DNA of 64,000 bases, from contig CAJINV010000001.1 of NCBI GenBank assembly GCA_905178155.1, positions 9,631,865-9,695,864 of the forward strand, read 5' to 3'. The translations under genes and the position numbers were made by a program. Shown in pieces: positions 12,001 to 22,054 of this stretch. Source of the stretch: Amoebophrya sp. A120 (Eukaryota; Sar; Dinophyceae; Syndiniales; Amoebophryaceae). A model generated the notes under the pieces. The model was not told the DNA's origin. It made no database searches and worked only from the letters and a program-made list of their open reading frames with translations. The number at the start of each line of letters is the position of its first letter. The first letter of the stretch is position 1.

Positions 12001-15000
12001 TTTCCTGATTCACACGGAGTTTGCACCGGTTTGATGTTGTTCAAACGCGAGTCATTACGGTCACCTTTGCTCTTACCCTGTTCCGCACTAGAGAGCGCTG
12101 CGTCGTTCCTCGAATTTTCGTGCTCTTTGCCTTCGATGTCTGCTGCTGCAACGACGGGCGGCAGAAGGCTACCAACCACAGGTGGCGGTACACTACCTGC
12201 AACCTCCTGCGGCGGCAGGCTGCCGGCAACAACCGGAGGCGGAAGACTAGCGGCAACCGCTGGCGGATGGCTACCGGGAACTTCAGACGCGAACGCGCCT
12301 CCGCCCTTAGTCTTACCCAGCCCCTTCATGTCGCGAAACTTCTTCCTCCGAGGCGGAGCAGGAGCAGGAGGTCGAGGGGCGGCAGAGGGTTCGGCTGCAA
12401 CGGGTGCCGACGCGGCAGGAGGAGGCGCGCGAACTGTTTCGCCGGCCCTTGGCCGCTGAGGTACTTCTAGATCTAATGGAGGGAGGCGCGGGGCTGGCTC
12501 GCGGTACAAAGGCCCGTTTTTCGGAGAGGCACGTTCTAGAATGGATGGAATGTGGCACGAATTCGAGTTCGACCTCCCCCGTGTCTCGGTTTGACCCGGT
12601 TGCTCTGCAACTGGATCTGGAACTGCTGGCTGCATTGTCTTTCGTGCCATGCCCAGCCCAGCTCCTTCAGAAGAGCTCGCACTGCTTGACTGCTGTTCTG
12701 GCTGACCAACGTGGTCGTAGTCGGCGCGTTTTTGCTCCTTCGACTCCTGAACAGCGGGCACCTCGTTTATGCTCGTCTCGCTTTCCAGCACTCGCGCTGG
12801 CACGTCAGCTACGACACAAGGCGCAGATGATTGCTCGGCTTGACGCAGTTGTGCCGCAGAGGCTGTGGAAGAAGACGAAGCAGGAAGGTTTTCTTGTTTT
12901 GTCCCCTCCGGTAATTGAAGACTGCTGCTGGCGCTTTCTTTTTGCAGGCCAACAGCTTCACCACCCTTAGGTGTGCTTACAGAGCAAGCCGCAACCGCAG
13001 CCAGCGATTCAGTTCCTGCATCTTCTTTATTTCCCTTAATTTCCGTCGATTCCTTCGCCAGTTTTGGCGATTTAGAAGCCAAGTCGACTTCTCCAACGTC
13101 GGCAGGGAGTAGAGGCTCACCCTCTATTGCCGCATCGGCTTTTTCTTTTTGTGCAGGAGGAGAAGGCGGGGGAATGTTCGTGTTGCTTTGGACTGGTGCT
13201 GGAAGTGGCTGGTCCTGCGGTTCTTCCTTGCTGCTGTGCACCTGTGCGTCGCCTGGGACTGGGCCTGGCGCTGGGTTTTTTCCTACGATAGATGTTGCCG
13301 TTGCCGCAGCAGCAGCATCTGCGGTAGCCTGGCCGCGCGATTCCTTTTCGCAGTCTTCACTTGACTTTTCCACTGTTTTACCCGGCAGCTCCGCCACTTT
13401 ATCATCCGCGGTTTTAATTTTATCGACTTGCGCAACTTCACCACCAGGGGTGAACTTCTTTGCTTCATCTGTGCCTTTGACAGGTTTCTCTTGTGCTACA
13501 GCATCTGTCAGTTGTAAAGCGGAGCTGCCTAAAGCAGGGTCGTCGTGCGATTCCTTCTGATTTATGGTGAGCGAGCGGTCTTCTACTGCTGCAAGCTTCG
13601 CTGGCGCAGCAACCTCTGCAGTCGAGCGCCGCGGTTCTTCTCGATCAGCAGCAGTTTCCGGTAGTTCCCACGCTGGCCTGCCCGCTGCCACTCCCTCAAC
13701 GCCGCCAGTGACAGTTTCTGTGTCCGGGACCGGATTTGCTACATGCGCAATCATTGCATTTTGATTTGCGTTTTCATCTGCCCGCTCGACGAGCTGCGGT
13801 AGACTCGGAGGCTGCTCTGGCACCTGCTCGCCCGCGGCCTTCACATACGGCCCTGGCTGCTGCAGCGATTGTTCCTGTGGCACTCTGGTACTTGCTTTCA
13901 CATCTTCATCTCCGGCTCCCGGCGATTTTGTGGCTCCCGCATCTGGAAAAATTGCGGACTTTTCATCATCCTCAGGAGTGTGCGACGCTGCTTCCATTTT
14001 CTGCACTGGGTCGTCTTTCGCGAGAGCAGCCGCATCTTCCCTGGCCTTAGGCTCCGCTCTCTCGCCCGTCGCCGGCACAAGCGGCCCTGGCGGCTGCAGC
14101 GACTGTTTCGCTCTTGTACTTGCTTGCGCGTCAGCGTCTTCCGCTGCAACCAATTTTTTGGTTTCCGGAGCTGGTTGCACCGACTTCTCATCATGATCTC
14201 CAGAAGTTGAAGTGTGCAATGGTGTTGCTTCAATCTTAGTGTTCTTCACTGGGTCAGGTTTCGAAAGAGCAGCCGCATTTTCTCCGGCCTTAGGCGGCGC
14301 TGCATCCCCCGCCTTCACAGGCGGCTCTGGTTGCTGCAGCGATTTTTCCGCTGTCGTGCTTGCTTTCACGTTTTCATCTTCGGCTGCCGCTGATTTTGTG
14401 GCTTCCGCGTCTGCCAGAATTCTTGCGGACTTTTCATCGTGATGATCTCCAGAAGTGTGCAGGGTTGCAGCTTCAATCTTATTCACTGGGTCGGGTTTCG
14501 GAAGAGCAGCCGCATCTTCACTGGCTTTAGGCGGCACTACCTCGCCCGCCCTTGCAGGCGGCCCTCCTGGTTGCTGCAGCGACTGTTGTTGTTCGTCCGC
14601 TCTGGTACTTGCTTTCACGTCTCCATCTTCGGCCGCAGCCAATTTTTTCGTTTCCGGAGCTGGCCGCACAATTGCGGACTTCTTATCATGATCTCCAGCA
14701 GGTGAAGTGTCGTGCAATGGTGTTTCAATCATGTTCACAGGGTCAGGCTTCGCAAGAGCAGCCGCATCTTCTCTGGCCTTAGGCGGCGCTGGCACAGTCA
14801 CGCGATCGCATTCTGGCCATACTTTGGCGGATAGTTGATGCGAAGATGGCACAGAAAGAACAGGTGGCGAGCTACTCACTACAGCTGGTGCGTCCTGCTG
14901 CTTGTTGGTGCTCCTTGCTGCATCATCAAGAACATTGACATTCTTATTCGGATCATCTGCTGCTCCTGTCGCTTTTACCGATGAATTAGAATTGCAAACC

Positions 15001-18000
15001 GCCGGAGCCGTGGCATCTTCCTCCTTTTTGACAAATGCAGGCGCGGCGGCAGGAGCGCTTGGGGTGTTACGCGCCACCGCCTTTAGAAAAACTCCTTGCG
15101 CGCTTTCGAGCAACTCGGCAAGTAATTTCTGCTCCTCGGGCAAGACCCCCACCTCGCGGCCCATGTCCTGCACCCGCTGCAGGTTCTGCGCTAAGATGTC
15201 CAATATTGGACTGCCCTCTTTACTTTCGTTTTGCTTGCCAGAGGAGCTGGAGCTGCCGCCCTGATCATGCGTCTCAATATTTGAAGCCGGGCGTGCCGAC
15301 ACCTCAGGAGATATTTGCTCCTGCTTAACGTTCACGTGGGGTTTCGCCACAACAGAAAGAGCGTCACCGTCGTCTTTCGGCATCGATATTTCAAGAACGG
15401 GGACGTCGACGTTCGCGGCGCTGCATGAAATCTTTGGGTGTGTCGGCTCCACCAGCTGCTTGACATCGGTGGTATTGGCCCGGTGCTGTTCCGGCTTCTC
15501 GCCCGCCCTGATCGAAGGAGTGAGCTGCGCCTGCGCCATCGAAGGGTTATTGCTCTCCTGCTCTGCTAACTTTGTCTCCATTCTTTCATCCTGCTGGTTA
15601 ACATCAACATCGTTTAAGCGGCTCTTCGTGAATTCAGTTGAAGGCTTGCGTCCGGTCGATAGCTTTCCCTCCACGCGTCCAGCAGCTGATGGCAGCTCCT
15701 GGTGCACGTAGTCCTTCGTCAGCGCTTTCTCGACCAACAGACCCTCGGCGCCGGACGCAGCTTTACTAGTCGTCTTCAGATTGAAAATATCCACATCATC
15801 AACAAGCTCATCAGCACAAAAACTCGTGTCCCGTTCCTGCATCCCCGTGGACTCCGGCGCGGCTTCTCGATCTACTGCCACTTCAACGCTCTTAGTACCT
15901 CGGCCCGCTTGACTATCGACCGCGACTGCTGCACCCAACTGGGCCGCGTCATCTGGCGAAACGGAAACTTCTGGAAAGGCCTCTTGCAAACCTCCACGTC
16001 CCCCCTCGGTAGGGGGCACGGCTGGCAACACTGATTGCGTAGAAGCTCCCGGCCGCTCCCGCTCCGCCGCTTGTTTGTTGTCCTGCGAAAGGGGCTGGAA
16101 TTGCAGTTCTCGCTCTTTCGTAACCTCGCAAAGCGCAGCCTCGGTCTGCAACAGATTCGGACGCTGCTCGGTTTTTTCTTCATTTTGCTTGTCCGCCTTG
16201 ACCTTGTCCGCCTCGACGCCAGGCTTGTCATCATCACGCACCACGGACACTGCTCGATCAATGATGTTGCTGTTGACATCGGCTGCTGCTTTTTCCGGCA
16301 ACTCTGCCTCGTATCCAGAAAGTTTTTTCGCGTCCTCTTCGGACTTTTCCTGCTGCACATTTCCTTCTTTTTTCTCCACTGAAGTAGCCGGAACAAGTTG
16401 TGGCTTCTTCTCAACATCAAGCGAAACCGAGAGCAAGCCCTGACTGTCATCGAGATTCTTCTTCGCGTCTTGTTCAGCGCCAATCGCAGAGAGGCCGACA
16501 CGGTTGCCGTGTAGACCACTTCCGCTTGCCTTTACGACTTCAACCTCATTTTTGTCGTCCTGCTTAACCATCGGCTCGTGCTGGTTCTCCGTTGCCTCTT
16601 TCTCCGCTGCGGTCCCCCTAGCGGGCACGTCGACGATTTCGATTTCCTGCTGACGCCCTTGTAGCTGCTTTTGCAAATGTCGGCTGGTGGTGAATTCCTC
16701 TCGAATAGGAATCGCAGTCGGTGTCGGTACACCTACCGCTAACGGCGCGGAGTCCGACGCTTCCTTGCTGTGCAGGTTCAGTGGTTCTCGCGCAACAGGT
16801 TTTGACTCACGCTTGTCATTTTGTATGTGTTTTCCCTCTTCCGCAAAAGCTGGCTCTCCCTTGTTTGCACTTTTCTCCGGGATGTCTTTAGCCGGAACAG
16901 TAGAGGGCAGGGCTACAGGTTGTGGTTGATGTACACCGCTTGTTAAATCTCGACTAATTTTCAAATCGTCAACAGAATTTTTGCGCGGGGCTGTGGGCTC
17001 GTGCTGAGTGATCTGTGGTGCGGGTGCAAGTAGTGCGTCAACAGCTCCCGCTTCATTATCTTTATTGACCGTAAACTGGTCCTGGTCGTCAATCGGCGGC
17101 GATTCGAGACGGGGAGAAACGCTTCCTGCATTCTTCTCCGTATGGTGCATTAACGCCTCTTTCTCCGGTGATCGAGGCTTCATCGGAGGAAACAGCGCGC
17201 CCTCCTTATTCACCAGGGAATTCTGCTGGTTCACGAGGTTACCATCTTCCGCCGGAGTTGTTGCGTTGTCCATTTCGAGGTTAGCTGGCAAGACGCACTC
17301 TTCCGTGGCTTTTCCCACAGCTTCGTCCGGCTTGTTGTCGTTGATACTAGGCTGGAGCAGGGAAGTAGTGATCTCTTCTGCATTCTGGCCGTCCATGATC
17401 GCGCCCACTGCGTCTTCAAGATCGCGGGCACCGCCTCCGTCTTTAGACAAACTGGATTCGGCTGCGACACGTGGTCCGTTCTGCCCTGCGGATTCAAAAC
17501 TGGTACTGGGCTTCTTTTCTTCTGCAGCATCACCTGGATTTTGTGGAAGTGAAGCTTTCTCTCCAAGTTCGACGCTGCCCTCCTGGTCAACATCCATCAT
17601 ATCCGCCCCTCCTGAAGGGTCCTTCAGTTGTAGTTGAGCTGGTTCGTTTTCCCCGATGATCCCAGTAGAATTTGCGATCACGCTGCCATCCTGCTCTCCT
17701 GTGCACACCTTGTCAGCGGGTGCGCGAGGGGCGTCTGGGGGTGTAGGAGCAAGGTCTTCTTTCGTAACCCTGACGCTCGAATTCCCTGGCGAGTGCTGCA
17801 ACGACGAATTATATCCGTCTTGCTGTTCATCTCGTCTCTGATCAAGGCGCGCAGGCAAGTCCGAAGTGACCGCTGGATTCTTCAACGCTCGATCTGCAAC
17901 ATGCACGCGCGCTTCGCCATTTTGCACAGGCTCCGGTGCGGACTTCAGCGGGCCACCGGGAGCGAGTTGAGAGCAGGAAGGCCCAGGTTGCAATGCGATA

Positions 18001-18704
18001 GGCTTCCCGGACGCTTGTTCGCGCTCGTTCTGTCCAAGTCCGACTGCCAAGTCCTGCAACCGCGCTGTTTGTTCCGCGTCTACTCCATCGCCAGCAACTA
18101 AACCTACTGCAGAAGACAGTAGTTCCGCAGACATCGCTGCCGCTGCGTGTAGGTCTGGCACGGCACACCGAGCGGCTTCTTGCTGCAAGTCCTCGAAGAT
18201 CCGCGGTGTAATTTGCTTTATCGCGGGTATCGGTATTTTGGTCTTGGGATCCAGAATTGCAACGTCCCAAAGATCGCCCGGGGAAATATCTGCCTGCTCC
18301 TGCAGTATGAGCGCTAGCTCGGCTTCTGCTTTCTCACACGACCGTTTTAAGTCTACCGCTTTCCCGAGGTCATACCCAAGATACTCTGTGCCCGTCATTT
18401 TGCTCTCAAACAGCCTGTCGTAGTACCCCTCGAGCTCGTTTCTATGTTTTTCTATCTCCCTGGCTTTCTTGGTCATGTCTAGGGCCCTTTCCGGCGGAAA
18501 TCTGTCACTCAGTATCTTAGCTGGTGATCGTCCGTTCGGCTTTTCCACCCACAAGGGGAGAAGGGCGGTGGACGACGACGCACTGTGCTGCTGCGACTGG
18601 ACTTGTGGAAGTAGTTCGGGAGGAGGGACTGACGGCACGGATGGCGCAGCACGTTGGCTCGTGACGCACTGCTGCGGATGGTTCATCTGGGCCAGTGAAT
18701 TCAT
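56..18704 (-). CDS. Giant low-complexity protein (~5,396 aa), 8 exons
   Basis: Exons: 18704-9234, 7977-7734, 7532-6351, 6135-6001, 5795-5577, 5431-5216, 4989-2280, 2069-56. They sum to 16,191 nt, an exact multiple of three. The six downstream introns (about 145-230 bp) are GT-AG; the first is the introner at 7983-9233. The frame is open upstream to about 18765 but lacks an earlier ATG, so I start at 18704; an upstream exon is possible. I see no catalytic domain. Near the N-terminus is a short helical, charged stretch (about residues 60-190). The rest is disordered and rich in Lys, Glu, Ala, Gln and Ser, with an ~80-aa repeat (13815-14800), PPVV/LPP repeats (about 12150-12290), short ADQ-E-K repeats (about 6545-6640) and Arg/Asp/Gly-rich blocks (about 9950-10640). 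The last exon is dense in RDRDR dipeptides, as in SR-like nuclear RNA-processing scaffolds. A nuclear role is inference only; function unknown. Confidence 0.75.
8081..8148. repeat. 68-bp perfect palindrome inside the composite introner
   Basis: Bases 8081-8114 are the exact reverse complement of 8115-8148, with no spacer. The centre is a GC-rich GCGCGC core. It lies about 60 bp inside the left terminal repeat of the introner and can fold into a 34-bp hairpin in DNA or RNA. Confidence 0.93.
8571..8610. repeat. AT-rich hairpin, 15-bp perfect stem, 10-nt loop
   Basis: 8571-8585 pairs perfectly with 8596-8610. It sits between the palindrome and the nested fold-back repeat within the composite introner. 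Confidence 0.85.
8659..8939. repeat. Nested fold-back (inverted-repeat) element
   Basis: Imperfect inverted arms run from about 8659-8793 and 8802-8939, with a tip of about 8 nt. The innermost 30 bp (8764-8793 and 8802-8831) match with one mismatch. The outer arms share the ACATCAA-TAATG and CTCACTTCTCAAC blocks. It looks like a fold-back MITE, or an older arm pair, nested in the introner. The outer limits are approximate and I found no clear target duplication. Confidence 0.7.
13815..14800 (-). repeat. Coding tandem repeat, about four ~80-aa units
   Basis: Within exon 1 of the giant gene about four degenerate units share the order PPKA.EDAAAL.KPDPV, then H(T/D).GDH.EKSA, then (A/K)AAAEDxxVKAST, then QSLQQPGP. 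Units begin near 14790, 14540, 14300 and 14060, and the last tail ends near 13815. The units vary by substitutions and small indels, indicating old duplication under protein-level constraint. Confidence 0.8.
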
Positions 18705-19001
18705 CCCAACTGCAAGCGGCGCGTCCGCACCAGGAGCTGGCACAGGCAGAAGTCCCGCACTGTTTTAGTTGTTTTGCGCTTTCAATCTTGTGTCTGTGTC
18801 TAGATGCGCTTTTTACAATTCCAGGGATCAAGTTTGAAAAATCAGGAGAAAATTTCAATCGGTATCAGCCCCTGCGAAAACTTTAAAAGACATAACTGCC
18901 CAGCGAAAACAGAGCGAAAATGACTATCAACACAGAAAACGATCAGGAAGGTCAACACACTATCGCGAGCACAGAAGCAATAACCACTGAGAATCTCAAT
19001 A
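18705..19001. other. Spacer of about 300 bp between the first two genes
   Basis: This would hold the 5' region of the giant gene and the 3' end of the gene at 19002. I see no gene. The CAG at about 18770 on the minus strand is a possible 3' splice site, so a short upstream coding exon of the giant gene cannot be excluded. Confidence 0.4.
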
Positions 19002-20487
19002 CTATTGCAGCAACATATATTCCCAATATCCCGGGTCGTGCCGCCGCGCCCTGAATTCGGCGACGGGAGAGTCGACCCGTATCACGGGGATGCACGGCGC
19101 GTTATATGCATCTCTTGGATACTGCGTCCTCGGACCGACGCGAGGCGCTTTCGTCGAGCGGTCAGTAAAAAAACTACAAGTATCCGGCGACCAGCGCACG
19201 GGGATCCATTGACTGACCAAGTTCGGCGACAGAACCTGTGAATGTGTGAATCGTATTTTTTTCAATGAAAAAGGGTCGGAAACATGTTGATCAGAAAGAG
19301 TCGGAAACATCATTCTATGTCGAAGCCGGTTGCGAAACAAATACATGTGCCGTTGCGAAACAAACGTCATTCTACGCCGAATTCTAATTCATGTGCCGTT
19401 GCGAAACAAATACAAAAGGACAAACGTGTAACGGTAGTTAGTAAGTACATTGAAGAATATTCGCGGTGCATTCCGATGGCAGTCTGCCCAGGTTTTTTTG
19501 TAGGCCTGGGTATATCCGAATCGGATCCGCGATCCTTCCTTTGCAGCCTGGGCAATGAGTTCATTCAGGCTTCCCGGTTCACGTATGAAAGGCAAAAGTG
19601 GCTGCGCTCCTCGAATTCCAGTCAAAAAACTTGAAATCGGATCTTTGATTGTACTATTTCTATTTTGCAGTGAAGCGACCAGCACATTACCGTCAGTAAT
19701 CCTACAAACTGTGACGCATGAAACATGTACCTGCGCCTGCCAAGAACTACAAGAGAAAAATTATAAGTACTTTTGTATGAATGTGTGTCAGCGAGGAGCC
19801 TCTACCTCTATTTCTTTTCGCTTGCATAAGGCTTCCACTCCATTGAAAGTACTCGACATACACCTGAACGTCCAGCTGGTTCTTCTTCTTCTTCTTTTTT
19901 TTCGCATTTCCTTTCCCGGCTGTTTCTGCTTTCTGTATAGGAAAAGCTTGTCGCAACTCCGACAAGTCTCGATGCACCTGGTGCGGCGCCTCCTTTGATG
20001 GCGCTCCTGCGAGTGCCGCAACGGTCTTAGCGTGAGAGACGGATGACGATGAGCTGGACGCGGAGCCCTTCATCCCCTTCGCTTGGTGGACCTGCACTTC
20101 TTCCTTAGCGAAAGAGGCATGAGCACCGGTCTCGACACCGTCTGTTTGTTTATGATCCTGGTCCGATCTTGCTGGAGGTAGAAGTTCTGCTGGCTTCACG
20201 TTTTTATCGGTATTCTTACTTGACTGTCGCGACTTATTTTGGCCTTGTTTTCCAGCGCGCCCTCCCACAGTCTTTCTCTTCTGGTTCTGCCTTTTTCCTC
20301 CTGTCGTTGTCGCCTCTTGCTGTGCTGGCGCTCGATTGGTGGCAGAAGAAACAGGTTTTTCGCCCGCCGGAAGGTTTTCTCCGTTCTCGATTTGCACATC
20401 CCCCTGTTCTTCCCCTGGCCCAGCTGGTAAACCCGCCTGCTGGGAGTCCAGCTCCTGTAGCCTATCCAATAAGTTTTTCTTTCCCAT
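19002..20487 (-). CDS. Putative Lys-rich protein (~349 aa), provisional 3-exon model
   Basis: The first exon starts at an ATG at 20487 with MGKKNLLDRLQEL and continues Gln/Lys-rich with a basic KRQNQKRK patch and a run of seven or more Lys near 19900. The frame is open to about 19750. A plausible joining is 20487-19853, 19629-19449 and 19235-19002, which sums to 1,050 nt. The middle exon encodes LTGIRGAQPLLPF, the last ends GYWEYMLLQ. The last acceptor (TTCACAG) and a GTACTT donor look reasonable, but the first junction was chosen for phase and is weak. No recognisable domain; basic composition would fit a nuclear or nucleolar protein, which is inference. The long first exon is the most credible part. 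Confidence 0.4.
19328..19410. repeat. Short direct repeats (GTTGCGAAACAAA unit)
   Basis: A 21-bp sequence at 19344-19364 recurs exactly at 19390-19410, 46 bp later, and a partial copy (GTTGCGAAACAAATAC) precedes it from about 19329. GTCGGAAACAT also repeats nearby (about 19274 and 19301). All would fall in an intron of the provisional gene. Confidence 0.8.
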
Positions 20488-22054
20488 AGTGGCTTTGTGG
20501 CAGGTACGACTACGAGATAAGCAGTGCACCAAAAAAGGCCAAAGTCGATGTGCTGCTGGAAGATCCAATTGCTTACTCCGCGGAAGAAAATCAAGTTGTA
20601 GATTTCGTTTTGGTGCTAGCGGCCACAGCTCCGCAAAACACACTAGAACACGGTCGCAGATTCGGATCCTCGTGCTGCTGCTCGAAATCTATTTCACGAA
20701 CTCGTAGAATGGGTGAGCAGGATCGTCGGATTTATGTCCGACTTTTCGTTCCCAACGAGGAAAATTCGCGAATCACATGCGCCGCACCGACTCACTTTGT
20801 AGCCAGGTACCGCTCCGCACACGTTCGCGCCTGATGTCCGAGGAAATTCTGCTGATTCAGTTTCAGGAGGGGGCACCTCCTTCGTCGTGTGTCCGCGCTT
20901 TTTTCTTTTTGTTCTTCGGGGAAAACAAGCAGACTGTCGCGCAACTGCAAGACGATCAATTACTTAATCAAGGGGATGAGTAGATGTCCCGTAGAGAGGT
21001 GGACCCGAACGTAGAATTTAGTCGTGCGTTGAAGAAGTGCTTCAGACGGAGGGAGGGGATCTCGGATCAAGACGACCAACTTTCTCCACCGTACAGATGA
21101 TGTCAATAATTTGGGGCTGGCACTAAAATTCAGATGTACGCAGCCAAAGAAAAGAAGTCGAGCCTTCACACGATGACTTCATTGTCAGTCTTGGTCCATA
21201 ACGACCGCCATTCCATGATAAAAATGCCGTAACTTATCAAAGCAAAACCAATCTTTTTTTTACCCGACGCTTCTATGAACCAACTCTAAGTTGAGTAAGA
21301 GTACCGGTTTAGAATCTCAAGGCCTGGCAACCATGAAGAATGAGCGAGGTTTCTTGATGCTCGCGGAAATGATTAAACTCACAAAAACTGCACACGTGGC
21401 AGTGGGCTTCTCTTTCTACATCTAACTCTACTGATGTGGCTACTCCAATACGTACACACTAGTCACAGCATTGCTGGAGTGGATCTGGATGCCGATGGCA
21501 AGTTGTATCTCTAGGACACACAAGAGACCATCTTCACGGCAACAAGAATGGAACAATGCGCTGCGTGGGTACGATATCCTTGAGCGAGCTGCGATCTTTC
21601 TGATACTGTGTGTATTCACGTCGACCGTTCACGATGTTTGCGGCCGCACACCTCACTACTCATGTATGAAGATCACGGGAGGGTCGCTTTCGCCTAAGTG
21701 TTGTACTCGATGGGATCATAATGGGAATCGTGCTCGCTCGGCTGAGCAACGCGTTTTGAGTTGTAGGAAACACTATTAGAGATCGATATCATGAGTTCGT
21801 AGAACACGAGGAAGTGGCCACTTGCGTACGTGCCACGAAGAAGGGCACAGCTTTTTGCTTTTTTGCGAAATAAAAAGTGCATGCGCTTGCACGTATTACT
21901 GAGTGTCGTGCTCGTCGTTGACAAGAAAACAAAGGTGTTATTCCGGCGTCGTAATTGCGTTTGCGAATGCGGATGCGCTTCCAGCATGGCGGGAAAGTTG
22001 CATGTATAAATCTCAACAAAGTAAGCCAAGCATCGCAAAAGTCTCTCACACTCT
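20488..22054. other. 1.57-kb intergenic region, no gene supported
   Basis: Only short, non-overlapping ORFs on both strands with no recognisable domain and no plausible exon chain. It would contain the PDCD2 3' untranslated region near 22000 and the promoter of the Lys-rich gene near 20500. I see no tRNA, rRNA or repeat. Confidence 0.4.

Noticed and set aside
11758-12459. Plus-strand open frames across 9.3-18.7 kb
   Set aside because: They are mirror images of the 9.5-kb low-complexity exon and lack any domain or splice context.
13815-14800. CRISPR-like repeat array
   Set aside because: The repeats are ~240 bp coding units with no spacer pattern, in a eukaryotic gene.
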